A stretch of DNA of 64,000 nt from Campanula takesimana (lineage: Eukaryota; Streptophyta; Magnoliopsida; Asterales; Campanulaceae): NCBI GenBank assembly GCA_026119855.1, contig JAOWBW010001812.1, forward strand, positions 35,155 through 99,154, written 5' to 3'. This document shows positions 1-11,632 of the stretch, piece after piece; positions within the stretch are counted from its first letter, which is position 1; every line of letters starts with the position of its first letter. The position numbers and the translations under genes are program-made. The notes below the pieces were generated by a model that was not told the origin of the DNA, did not search any database, and saw nothing but the letters and a program-made list of their open reading frames with translations.

Positions 1-265
1 ACGAGGTCTCGGTGTTTCTTTGATGATGCAATAAGGTCCCAGATGGATATGTTGGCTTGCGTCTTCTTGAGCTGTGTTAACAAAGGATCTTCGGGTATGT
101 CGCGTGCTTGCGATCTTTGAGAAGAGGTGCTGGTTGCTGCAGTATTGGGAGGGATTGTGCTTGTTGTTACTCGGCCACTGCGAGTGAGCACGTTCACGGT
201 CCCTTGTAGCTTCTTCTTCCTATTCTCTAAGACTTCCCTCATAATCTCATCATAAGTCACAACAT
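1..265 (-). pseudogene. Tat/Ogre-like Gypsy gag-protease fragment, interrupted
   Basis: Read on the minus strand from 265 to 1 this stretch is open throughout. It includes YDEIMREVLENRKKKLQ, LTRSGRV, then EDPLLTQLKKTQANISIWDL and ASSKKHRDL. This is the linker and start of the protease region typical of Tat/Ogre-lineage Ty3/Gypsy elements (family knowledge). The open frame runs off the window start, so the element continues upstream. Its upstream half (minus-strand sense) lies at 8677-8900, separated by the Gypsy insertion at 266-8671; the 5-bp duplication AACAT at 261-265 and 8672-8676 marks that insertion. No host gene is seen here. Confidence 0.7.
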
Positions 266-1299
266 TGTCGCGACCCCGGACCCCGCGGGCCCGAGACCGC
301 GATCTGGACGTCGACTTAAAACCAAAACTCTAAAATATAGAAGTTAAAAATTCCATTTTGAACCAAAAGATTATAACACAAGGTTTTACAAATCCAAGTT
401 TAAATCAACAAGTTACATCTAACATAAGCTCCACAGCTTATGCTCAAAAGAATAAAACATACAATTCTTAATGACGTCAATAATGGTAAAACTATCCCCA
501 AAAGGTTATACATTTAAATAATGTAAACCGATCCATAACAACCTGCCCCAAAATCTCAATCCTCTCGACGTCCTCCTCGATCCGCGAATCCTAATCCTTT
601 TCCTCCTGGAGGGGGTTAAGGAAAAACAAAGATGGAAATAAACGGGGTGAGATAAAATCTCAGTAAGTTACTAATGCAACTACATGACATGCTATAATGA
701 AATAAGCAATAAACAATGATAAATATCACATAGCATGTAACAATTAACAGTCAACAGATAGCAGCGGAAAGTAAACACATAACAAAGGATATTAGCCAAG
801 GTTTCCCAACTGAAAGAACCAAATAAAGGTCGCTGCACAGCTTCAATAACCAACCATTCATCATCTTCATAATAGCATGAAAGCTGAAGAGGAATCCCCG
901 GTCAGAAGCGACCAATCAACCCATCAATCAAACAATCCATCTTCATAGTAGCATAAAAGCTGAAGAGAAACCCGGTACCGGAACCAATAACAATGTAAAG
1001 TGCCACAAGGGGCGGGAGCCATGCCACAAAGTCATGCTCCAAAACGATTAGCTAGAATACCCACAATGGAGCTAGCTCATCCCAACCACGGCCAATCTGG
1101 ATGAGGACAGAAGGACCAATGGGCGATGCTATACTGGACTTGGCTCGTGCCATTATAGCATTATCCATTGCCTGACTCGATACACAATTTAACCAGCTGG
1201 ACTTTCAATCATGCCAAGAAATAAAATACTAGCACGGTAAACAACTAAGGATTCCAAAGTAGGGAACCATACCAAATAATCACCATAAAGATGCAACGG

Positions 1300-1432
1300 G
1301 TACTCATGAAGAGTTTAACAACAACGATAACAAGAGTTTCTCATGAAGAGCACAACAACGATAAACGGAATTTCTCATAAAGAGCACAACAACGATAAAC
1401 GGAATTTCTCATAAAGAGCACAACAGCATTGA
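1300..1432. repeat. Short tandem repeats inside the LTR
   Basis: A unit of roughly 35 bases built on ACGATAAACGGAATTTCTCA then TAAAGAGCACAACA recurs about three times, the first copy more diverged. The same array is at about 6895-7025 in the other LTR, so it predates the insertion. Confidence 0.7.
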
Positions 1433-2149
1433 TCATTAAAACAAGATGATTCCAAGACAAGGCACGTATCAAATACATCCTAAATATGATACTCACAAGT
1501 TACTCATAAAGAGCGCAACCCAAACGGTCGCTCACAAACAGCCCAATGACTATTACCAAAGTGATCATAAACATTTACTCAAAAGATATACTAGGACTAT
1601 GAACTCAACCATCTCGTCACACCTGGAATTCCAAATAAGAGATCCGAATGAATACATCTTAAGGTTAATCAAACCGTAGGTACCCAATTGCCAATTCACG
1701 CTTTATCTCCGTTCATAACGAACCCATTCTAAACACCCCAAACTAATCCAAAAGGTTACACTTATTAGACATGATCACGACTGGACTAAACCCTACACTT
1801 TGATGTTCAGTAACCACCCTCTAGGTACTATAGGACATCGCCTAAAACCTAGACCAAGGCTCACTCGAAAATCAATTCGATTGGAACAATCACGAACACA
1901 TCATAAGATGCCCAAACATATACCAAATGATCATCACAAAGATAAGTCAAACCAACAATATCTCAATAAGATGTTCCAAATCCCAATTAACACTTTATTA
2001 ATTTCAAACACAAACTTGATCACAAAGGACCCAATTCTATCACTAGAGTGTACTACAATGTTCACTAAGGTCAACTAGAAGGACACCCAAGATTTGGATC
2101 AAAACGCATTCTTCAATCACACAACAAACAAAATGAAAATTTTCAGAGG

Positions 2150-2275
2150 ACTGTGCGGCCGCCCAAAATGGACTGTGCGGTCGCCCAAAATCCTTCAAAA
2201 CAAGAACAAAAGCTTTCAGAAAGATGCGCGGTCGCCCATACGATTTTGGGCGGTCGCCCAAAATTCTGGAATTGC
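2150..2275. repeat. GCGGTCGCCCAAAAT motif cluster inside the LTR
   Basis: The motif GCGG(T/C)CGCCC followed by AAAAT or ATACGATTTTGGG recurs four times within about 120 bases, with inverted elements (CCCAAAAT against ATTTTGGG). The matching cluster is at about 7745-7865. It is GC-rich and CpG-rich against an AT-rich LTR. It could be a promoter or silencing-related motif array; no function is shown. Confidence 0.65.
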
Positions 2276-3076
2276 CAGAAATCGGGTAGAACAACATGGG
2301 TTCTTCCATTTTCAAACCCAAAACACATTTCACCCAAAATCTAACCTTCTAACTAGCTTACTAATGTACCAAACAACTAATAAGTCTAAAAAGACTCCTA
2401 CAACAACATTTAACAACCAAAATCAAGAATCAAACCCAACATTCAAGATTTCACCATTTTTGATCAAAACCCAAAATAAATTCTCAATAAATTCAAAACC
2501 CAACCAAACTTCAAATATAACATATCAAACATTATATAAACATGATATGAACATTTTAGCATTAAAAATGGGGGAAAAGTAACTTACTTGGATTTTCTCA
2601 AAGTTGACGGAATTCAATTCTTTTTGATTCTACGCGATCCTAACGACGATCTAAACAAGGTTCATGTTTTAAAAAATGAGAGATTATGAGAGGAAGAAGA
2701 AGTAAATGAAGAGAGATGAAGAGAGAAAGCTTACCCTTTTTCTACTTTGGAGAGAGAGAAAGAAATGGCTGGGAAGATGGAGTAGAGTGAGGGAGAAGAG
2801 AAGGAGTAGGGAGGGAGTAGGGAAATGTTTTAAAGAATTTTCACTTAGGCCCCCTTCCTCTACACTACACACAATACTCCCCACTAACAATTAAGACTCA
2901 ACATTTCTACACTAGCACAAATGACCCAAATAAAATGCTAGGCATAATTATTATAACACATAAATTGCACACATAATTATTTAAATAAATAATAATTTAA
3001 ATAAATAAATAAGCAAATAAATACATAATAATTATTTATTACTAATAAAATAGAGCCTAGATTTCGGGTCGTGACA

Positions 3077-4681
3077 TTCACTCCCCCTTAAAGAAAATTC
3101 GACCCGAATTTTAACGAGACTTACCCGAAAGACCAAATAGCTACGGATACGATAGTTCCGCCATTTCTCAAATTCCTCAATCGTCCATTCTAAACCACTA
3201 CAAGGTAACCTTAAATAATGTTCACCATACCAGGACCTCTCGCACTTGACTTCCTTCATCCATAACCCCCACTACTAATTAGGATCCAAATTCAAAATCA
3301 AGAATCTCAATTGCTCCTAACATAGTTCCCGAGATACCTCAAGTTCATCTTATTCATAACCTTAATTACACTGCAAAGGTGTTTCCTTTTGTAAATCGCA
3401 TACTTAGTAGTATTCCCCAGAAATTCAAAACATCACAATCCCGAGCCTAATTAGCTTTAAAAATATAAAAAGGCTAAATGAATTTCTATTTCCACAATAT
3501 TCATCGAAATGGCTACATCTCTATGGATTACCATTATAGTGCTTTCACTTTGAGTTAACACCTTAAATTAATAGCACCATACAACCCCAAAATTCCTCGT
3601 ACAAAGTGTCCACTTAATCTATGTTATACTCTCGTCCCTTCATTAATCCGGTCTTGGAGCCCAAACAATTCAATTTACTCAATAGTCCGCAAAACAGTCC
3701 AAATTTCATCTTCAAAAGATTTTCTCTAACTCCCATTTAAATTATAATCCGTGCTCATAAACCCAAGGAAATCAACAAATCTCAAATCCTCAATAGCTAA
3801 CCCAAGTTAGTCTCTCACGCATACATTTATTAACCTAATGATACTTAGGCTCAATAGTACTACCTTCATAATAAACCAATTAGCTAGCAATGTTCCAACT
3901 GACCCAATATCAAATCATGATATTCCTTAATTATGCCCCAGTATTTATACTCCACTTCCTTCGCATACCCTTGATCCAATTCGGGAAACGCCACCAAGAA
4001 GGGATTTAGAACCATAGAACCACTATCTAACCAAAATTTCAAAAGGCCTTTAACATAGATTGAGAAATTATTACTCTCCCAAAACGTACTTAGTCCTTTC
4101 TAACTTAACGCTTATCACCATTAATGACAATAACTCCTACAACAACTCATCGTCCATAACAAATCGTACCACACAATGCAATTTAACTCCAAGCTTCTCC
4201 TCAAACACTAGGTACTAATCGGAAGCAAATGAAATCTTACGAATGATAAATACACCCAACAAATCGACCGAAACTAAATACTCGGATTTCAATTAAGAAA
4301 AGATAGGTATAACTCTACCCAGGGAACGGTCTCAAACAGTTTTAAGAAATTAGGAATGGAGAATATAACAATCCCTCTACAACAATAGACTAAAGAAATA
4401 GTAATATCAAAATCTTGCAATAGCAATATGGCTAATTTTGCAGGTGAGACATAACCATACTTAAGCACATCATAAGCACATAAGACTTCATCAGATACCC
4501 TAAACTCCTCCATAGGAGTAGACACCTACCACATAAGTCAAAGACTCAGAAGAAATAAATGCAACTAATGCACAGAAACACATAAATGCGATGATCCTAA
4601 AATGCACGCGCTCGCTCTCACGACGCAAAATAATACCTCCTGAAATTTATCCGTTACCTGGTGAGTGCTGATTGGTCGCAA
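3077..4681 (-). other. Non-coding 3' interior of the gag-only Gypsy element
   Basis: This 1.6-kb segment lies between the gag stop and the 3' LTR. The purine tract is at about 3077-3090 (minus strand). A minus-strand open frame of 78 codons at 4289-4525 and another of 75 codons over the LTR boundary (3032-3259) have no recognisable domain. I see no remnant of polymerase genes: this is where they would be in an autonomous relative. Confidence 0.7.
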
Positions 4682-5737
4682 TTACTCTGCCCTATACCTT
4701 AGGGTTTCCCGAAGCATCTCTCTTCTGACCCGGTGAAGTACTGGTTCCTGTTCCTGATGATTGAACCTTAAACTCGGACAGTCTTTTATGAAGTGACCCA
4801 GTTGACCACAATTGATACATTTTCCTTGTTTCTTCCAACACTTATCCTCCAAATGGCCTTCCCTCTGACAGTAAGTGCAAAGCCATCTACCTTGTTTCCC
4901 ATGTTTCCCCGAAGTAGTACCTGGATTCCCTAGCGCGGTTTGTCCCTTAAACTGAGATGGTACTCCCAAATTACCTCGGTTATCTGAACGGTGATGTGGT
5001 TGAGATTTAGCATGGCTTACTTGTTTACCCGCATTTGCAACCTCGGTCTTCCTCTTATGCTCCCCAATATCTTGCTCGATCAAGTATGCCCGGTCTACCG
5101 CATCCTAAAATGTCACAATCCTCTGGGCTATAAGCTGAGTCCGAATAGAAGTCTTCAAACCCCGGATGAATCTCGTAGCTTTCTGCTCCTCGGTCCGCAC
5201 AAGATAGTCACAATACCGGGCTAATTCTGTGAACTTAGCCGAGTACTGAGCTATAGACAACAAACCTTGCTCCAGGTTGAGCAGCTCGATCTCCTTTCGG
5301 TTTTGATCCACTACCGGAATGAAATGCTCCTTGAACTTTCGCACAAACAATTCCCATGCATACACTGTGTGAGTATCATCCCAACTCGCTTTAACACCCT
5401 TCCACCAATGCTCGGCGGCACCCACAAGTTTATAAGCCGCAAACCGGACCTTGTCTTCATCGGTGCAACCAAAGACATCATAAATTTTCTCCATCGACTC
5501 AATCCATAGCTCGGCCTTCCTTACATCGGGTTCCCCATTGAACTCAACCGGTTTCAATTTCAGAAATTGTTCCAATCCGTAGCGGGGTGGTGGTGCTTGT
5601 TCTACCCTCGGACCTTGATCATGTATGGCCTTCATGGCCGCCTCAAACATGCCCTGAAACATTGCACGGGCTTCATCCCTTGTTTCATTCCGATTTGCAT
5701 TACCGGTATTACTTTCACCACTTCTCCTTCGAGACAT
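4682..5737 (-). pseudogene. Gypsy gag with an in-frame amber stop
   Basis: Capsid-like gag of a Ty3/Gypsy element. I chose the ATG at 5737 (MSRRRSG); the open frame extends three codons further upstream without an ATG. The retrotransposon gag domain is plain: FLKLKPVEFNGEPDV, AAYKLVGAAEHWWKGVKASW, FKEHFIPV, then FTELARYCDYL. Two zinc knuckles follow, C-x2-C-x4-H-x4-C: CTYCQREGHLEDKC and CINCGQLGHFIKDC. A TAG at 5105-5107 interrupts the frame between the capsid part and the knuckles; the same frame resumes immediately and stays open to the stop at 4682. The amber could be decay (C to T) or could be read through; the sequence does not decide. The total is 352 codons including both stops. Confidence 0.85.
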
Positions 5738-5840
5738 TTCAAACAAGTACCTGCATAAAACAACAATTGTTACTCACTCCGAACACACTACCCTCCTAGG
5801 TCATACTAATCCACCTATACTTATACGTAGAGCAAAACCA

Positions 5841-5855
5841 TAGCTCTGATACCAA
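5841..5855 (-). other. Primer-binding site, initiator tRNA-Met type
   Basis: On the minus strand this reads TTGGTATCAGAGCTA, the standard initiator-Met primer site of plant LTR elements, one base inside the 5' LTR. It fixes the element's orientation as minus. Confidence 0.9.
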
Positions 5856-5856
5856 C

Positions 5857-8671
5857 TGTCGCGACCCCGGACCCCGCAGGCCCGAGACCGCGATCTGGAC
5901 GTCGATTTAAAACCAAAACTCTAAAATATAGAAGTTAAAAATTCCATTTTGAACCAAAAGATTATAACACAAGGTTTTACAAATCCAAGTTTAAATCAAC
6001 AAGTTACATCTAACATAAGCTCCACAGCTTATGTTCAAAAGAATAAAACATACAATTCTTAATGACGTCAATAATGGTAAAACTATCCCCAAAAGGTTAT
6101 ACATTTAAATAATGTAAACCGATCCATAACAACCTGCCCCAAAATCTCAATCCTCTCGACGTCCTCCTCGATCCGCGAATCCTAATCCTTTTCCTCCTGG
6201 GGGGGGGGGTTAAGGAAAAACAAAGATGGAAATAAACAGGGTGAGATAAAATCTCAGTAGGTTACTAATGCAACTACATGACATGCTATAATGCAATAAG
6301 CAATAAACAATGATAAATATCACATAGCATGTAACAATTAACAGTCAACAGATAGCAGCGGAAAGTAAACACATAACAAAGGATATTAGGCAAGGTTTCC
6401 CAACTGAAAGAACCAAATAAAGGTCGCTGCACAGCTTCAATAACCAACCATTCATCATCTTCATAATAGCATGAAAGCTGAAGAGGAATCCCCGGTCAGA
6501 AGCGACCAATCAACCCATCAATCAAACAATCCATCTTCATAGTAGCATAAAAGCTGAAGAGAAACCCGGTACCGGAACCAATAACAATGTAAAGTGCCAC
6601 AAGGGGCGGGAGCCATGCCACAAAGTCATGCTCCAAAACGATTAGCTAGAATACCCACAACGGATCTAGCTCATCCCAACCAAGGCCAATCTAGATGAGG
6701 ACAGAAGGACCAATGGGCGATGCTATACTGGACTTGGCTCGTGCCATTATAGCATTATCCATTGCCTGACTCGATACACAATTTAACCAGCTGGACTTTC
6801 AATCATGCTAAGAAATAAAATACTAGCACGGTAAACAACTAAGGATTCCAAAGTAGGGAACCATACCAAATAATCACCATAAAGATGCAACGGGTACTCA
6901 TGAAGAGTTTAACAACAACGATAACAAGAGTTTCTCATGAAGAGCACAACAACGATAAACGGAATTTCTCATAAAGAGCACAACAACGATAAACGGAATT
7001 TCTCATAAAGAGCACAACAACATTGATCATTAAAACAAGATGATTCCAAGATAAGGCACGTATCAAATACATCCTAAATATGATACTCACAAGTTACTCA
7101 TAAAGAGCGCAACCCAAACGGTCGCTCACAAACAGCCCAATGACTATTACCAAAGTGATCATAAACATTTACTCAAAAGATATACTAGGACTATGAACTC
7201 AACCATCTCGTCACACCTGGAATTCCAAATAAGAGATCCGAATGAATACATCTTAAGGTTAATCAAACCGTAGGTACCCAATTGCCAATTCACGCTTTAT
7301 CTCCGTTCATAACGAACCCATTCTAAACACCCCAAACTAATCCAAAAGGTTACACTTATTAGACATGATCACGACTGGACTAAACCCTACACTTTGATGT
7401 TCAGTAACCACCCTCTAGGTACTATAGGACATCGCCTAAAACCTAGACCAAGGCTCACTCGAAAATCAATTCGATTGGAACAATCACGAACACATCATAA
7501 GATGCCCAAACATATACCAAATGATCATCACAAAGATAAGTCAAACCAACAATATCTCAATAAGATGTTCCAAATCCCAATTAACACTTTATTAATTTCA
7601 AACACAAACTTGATCACAAAGGACCCAATTCTATCACTAGAGTGTACTACAATGTTCACTAAGGTCAACTAGAAGGACACCCAAGATTTGGATCAAAACG
7701 CATTCTTCAATCACACAAACAAACAAAATGAAAATTTTCAGAGTACTGTGCGGCCGCCCAAAATGGACTGTACGGTCGCCCAAAATCCTTCAAAACAAGA
7801 ACAAAAGCTTTCAGAAAGATGCGCGGTCGCCCATACGATTTTGGGCGGTCGCCCAAAATTCTGGAATTGCAAGAAATCGGGAAGAACAACATGGGTTCTT
7901 CCATTTTCAAACCCAAAACACATTTCACCCAAAATCTAACCTTCTAACTAGCTTACTAATGTACCAAAACAACTAATAAGTCTAAAAAGACTCCTACAAC
8001 AACATTTAACAACCAAAATCAAGAATCAAACCCAACATTCAAGATTTCACCATTTTTGATCAAAACCCAAAATAAATTCTCAATAAATTCAAAACACAAC
8101 CAAACTTCAAATATAACATATCAAACATTATATAAACATGATATGAACATTTTAGCATTAAAATGGGGAAAAAGTAACTTACTTGGATTTCTCAAAGTTG
8201 ACGGAATTCAATCTTTTTGATTCTGCGCGATCCTAACGACGATCTAAACAAGGTTCATGTTTAAGAAATGAGATATTATGAGAGGAAGAAGAAGTAAATG
8301 AAGAGAGATGAAGAGAGAAAGCTTACCTTTTTTCTACTTGGAGAGAGAGAGAGAAAGAAAGGCTGGGAAGATGGAGTAGAGTGAGGGAGAAGAGAAGGAG
8401 TAGGGAGGGAGTAGGGAAATGTTTTAAATAATTTTCACTTAGGCCCCCTTCCTCTACACTACACACAATACTCCCCACTAACAATTAAGACTCAACATTT
8501 CTACACTAGCACAAATGACCAAATAAAATGCTAGGCATAATTATTATAACACATAAATTGCACACATAATTATTTAAATAAATAATAATTTAAATAAATA
8601 AATAAGCAAACAATAATACATAATAATTATTTATTACTAATAAAATAGAGCCTAGATTTCGGGTCGTGACA
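5857..8671 (-). repeat. 5' LTR of the gag-only Gypsy element
   Basis: Direct repeat of 266-3076, with a longer G-run (about 6199-6208) and scattered substitutions. It ends at 8671 directly before the duplication AACAT. Confidence 0.92.
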
Positions 8672-8676
8672 AACAT

Positions 8677-8900
8677 AACAAGAATTATCAAGTTTATTCA
8701 TATCATCGGAGCCCTCATCACAATTGGGATCGAATGAGTGTTTCCTTCAAACTCTCCTACCTCTATTACTGACACCACCCTCATTAGGGATTATGAATCC
8801 TTCTTGTCTATGAGGTCTTGGATGGTTTTGTGGATGGAGAAGCAATCCTCGGTGAGGTGGCGGTGCATTGATGGTAGTCACACCATTTGTGTGAGCATGA
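8677..8900 (-). pseudogene. Tat/Ogre-like gag fragment, other half of 1-265
   Basis: On the minus strand the segment includes IHKTIQDLIDKKD, the region following the zinc finger of Tat-lineage gag proteins, and joins the frame YDEIMREVLENR of 1-265 once the inserted Gypsy element is removed. The frame is disturbed, so this is decayed. It runs into the assembly gap, so its 5' part is unknown. Confidence 0.6.
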
Positions 8901-9000
8901 NNNNNNNNNNNNNNNNNNNNNNNNNNNNNNNNNNNNNNNNNNNNNNNNNNNNNNNNNNNNNNNNNNNNNNNNNNNNNNNNNNNNNNNNNNNNNNNNNNNN
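8901..9000. other. Assembly gap of 100 N
   Basis: Exactly 100 N. A round number usually means a gap of unknown true size, so the joining of the two flanks is not proven by the sequence. Confidence 0.99.
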
Positions 9001-9002
9001 TT

Positions 9003-9660
9003 TTGTTGAATTTGCTAGAAGGTGAGAGGCTCAAGCTCACAGAAATTGTTGAAAGACCTAGTATTAAAGAACAAATCCACATCTTCCTCCAATGCCTCCG
9101 TGAGGAATTTCAAGATAAACTTACCGGTAATTACTTTCCTAGCTTCAATGAGATCCACGAATCCGGAATGAGATCGATGACCTCCTCAAGTCCAAAAGAA
9201 AGAGTAGTATTTATCGCTACGAACACAAAGGTGCGTCCAACAAAGAAGCCTCCATAAATGCTATAGCTTTCAACAAACACCAAGGAAAAGGCAACTACCC
9301 CGCTGTTCCCCCTCCCAAAAGAGAGAAGAAGGAAAGACACTATGACAAGCTAGAAGGGATCACTCAAGGTGAACTCTTCGACATACTAGGGAAGCCGGAA
9401 AGATCACACCAAGAATCCCCCTACTACACCAAGGGAACTCCCTCCTAATCATGCTCATCATCTCTACTGCAAGTTCCATAGAGCTACCGGCCACGACACC
9501 AACTCTTGTCACCACTTGAAGGATGTGATTCAATATCTCATTGACAACAAGAACTTGAAGCGCTAATGTCATCACCAACCCGCTTCCTAACAAACCATGT
9601 TGAAGAAGACAAGCCTTACCACTTTGGGGCTACAACTATCCTCTGCCTTTCTCCTTAGAA
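9003..9660 (+). pseudogene. Decayed Tat/Ogre-like Gypsy gag
   Basis: Plus-strand translation, with several frame changes, gives LLEGERLKLTEI, IKEQIHIFLQCLREEFQDKL, then LEGITQGELFDIL and a zinc-finger-like stretch YCKFHRATGHDTNSCHHL followed by KDVIQYLIDNKNLK. This C/H-rich pattern with a following LK..I..LI is typical of Tat-lineage Gypsy gag (family knowledge). Stops and frameshifts, including one at about 9440-9460, break it. It is on the opposite strand from the Tat-like fragment left of the gap. Confidence 0.7.
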
Positions 9661-10064
9661 ATAGAATAGGTTTTAATTTACTAGTATGAACTCGAAGAGT
9701 CGTTCTATCATTCTAGTCCATCTCCTCTTCTCTAGTTGTGTCAACTAATCTATCGAGTCTGTTTTAAATATTCTAGTTATTAATAAAAGTCATTTCCATT
9801 TCCTATACACTTCTCTAAGGTCGTTCTACCTTTTGAATTTCTCTCTAATTCATGAAATGGATCCGCAAACAATAACTGTCATTAATCTAAAACCTTGCAA
9901 TTGATAATAGAATGTCTAAACGAGATTTGAGAAGAAGGGCCTGGGGGCTACACATTACTATCACCACACTAATGGCAGAAGTCAAAGGACCACATGGAAG
10001 AAAGTCAAGGGCGTTATCATTCCCAAAGAAAAGTGGGCTACTCAATTTAAGCTTTGAGAGTCCC

Positions 10065-10095
<31 letters not shown>

Positions 10096-11630
10096 AAGCT
10101 TTCATAACCCCACAAAGAAGGAGTTTCAACAACACACAATGAAGTCGAAGGAGGAGGCCTCTCATCTCCTCCTACAACGAAGATTAAATCCAAATGAACA
10201 AAAAAAAATGAGACTCCTAACTTGAAGACCGTCTCCATCATCCGTAGATATCACTCATGAAGAAATCCGAAGAGCGCACTAATGATTAGACTTCTCCTCA
10301 AAACTTGTCAAGATATTTCTAGATGATTCACTTGCAAAATGAATTGAAACAAACACTTAAGACATAAAAAATAAATACTAGGGTCCATTAAAGGTAGAAC
10401 TATCTGTCTAGTACTTTGAGCCAAGTAGCATTCACTGTTGAGTCTAGGGGCTTCCTCTCTCATACACTTCTCTTTGAAATCCAAGCATCAAGGTTAGGGG
10501 CTTTTCATTCTTTCCGTCCCCTTTCGATTCCTATTCGAGATATGCGAACTCGTCAAAGTAAATCCGCACTAGGGGCTATCCTCCTCGCCTCTAACTCTCA
10601 TTACAAAGTGCGTTATCCTCACTGAGTCGATGCTTGGAACAACTTCCCAAAAGCCAAGTCGATAGCTAAAATGCCTAATACATTCAAACCCAAAATCTTG
10701 CACGTCTCTCCCCCAATAAGAGACAAAAATACTCTCCTCTCTGAGTCATCTTCGAGTACATACTTTGTCAAAAAAAAAAAATTGAAAAATTGAAAAGAGA
10801 CGCAAAAGAGATGCCCGCTAGATTGAAAACCAAAGGGCGGTCTAGGCAAAAATCAGGGTGCGTCACAAAAAAAAAATAAAGAAAATGAAATTGGGAGAAC
10901 ATTCTTCAAATCATTTCTTCTTCAACCTTCCTCAAATCCATCAAGCGGGAGAGCACTATTTTTCAAGTCAAACACCTCATAAGCCTGTTCACAAAGTCAT
11001 CTACGACATACAATATTCTTGGGGCTTGACTTAGACCAAAGCATGAAATCAACATGGGGGAATAGATAATGTTTCTCATCACCTTCACTGGAGACTCTTC
11101 GGACATGGAATTCTAGAGTGATTCAAAAGTACGCCTAGCCTACTTAGAGCTTGCACGTCTTTGGTTGTCAAACAATAGTTGTCTCCCTTGACACAACATG
11201 ACTAAAGGAACGATCTGAACGGATCATCTTGCACAAGGCAAACGAGTATCACACGAGACAACTATCAGAGAGACCCGTGGCACTCATCTCTGCAGAAACC
11301 TGATTAGGTCCCAACTTGTCAAAACAGGTCCCCGCACACACACATGAATCAACACATACAGTTCATCACCAATAAACATCCCATCGCAATCCATGCTATT
11401 CACTACCACTTACACCAAGGTTGGACCGACCGAGCATGCACAAAATTTGTCACCGCCACATGAGTATAATTACAAGATAAAATCGAAGCTAAATTGCTTG
11501 CTAGAATAGGTTTTACTTGTTATATTAACAGGTACAAGAACCAATCCGTGCTCAAGAAAAATTCAACAGCGATCAGACAATCCCACAACATTCAGACACC
11601 TCTGCATCCAGGACTTTTCAATTAGGAGCA
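9661..11630 (+). other. Non-coding interior of the decayed Tat-like element
   Basis: No protein domain is recognisable. Short AGGGGCTA-type stretches and an A-run at about 10063-10090 are present. Open frames of 60-76 codons on both strands have no family signature. Protease, reverse transcriptase, RNase H and integrase are all missing between the gag remnant and the 3' region, by deletion or because the element was non-autonomous. Confidence 0.55.
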
Positions 11631-11632
11631 TT

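Larger units (their letters stand above)
266..3076 (-). repeat. 3' LTR of the gag-only Gypsy element
   Basis: Direct repeat of 5857-8671 with TG...CA termini, about 2.8 kb, unusually long compared with the 2.8-kb interior. It is the 3' LTR in the minus-strand sense because the purine tract precedes it. Open frames inside it are also present in the other copy, have no recognisable domain and are not called as genes. Confidence 0.92.
266..8671 (-). mobile_element. Complete gag-only Ty3/Gypsy LTR retrotransposon (TR-GAG type)
   Basis: Two long direct repeats (266-3076 and 5857-8671) start TGTCGCGACC and end GGTCGTGACA, with target-site duplication AACAT at 261-265 and 8672-8676. The element reads on the minus strand: the primer-binding site lies next to 5857, and the purine tract (minus strand AAGGGGGAGTGA) abuts the repeat ending at 3076. 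The 2.8-kb interior holds a gag frame with two zinc knuckles but no protease, reverse transcriptase or integrase, so movement would need enzymes from a relative. The gag and the GAATTTTCTTTAAGGGGG-type tract resemble the Tekay/Del chromovirus group (inference). The two LTRs differ by about eight changes in the first 700 aligned bases (counted by eye), suggesting a fairly recent insertion. Confidence 0.92.

Noticed and set aside
1800..2582. Open frames of 92-162 codons in the Gypsy LTR, repeated at 7394-7976
   Set aside because: They are the same LTR sequence twice, overlap on both strands, and show no domain.
4289..4525. 78-codon minus-strand frame after gag
   Set aside because: No recognisable domain; could not be linked to polymerase, so listed only as part of the non-coding interior.
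8738..9082. Open frames running through the N gap
   Set aside because: They exist only because N codons are not stops; no claim can be made across a gap.
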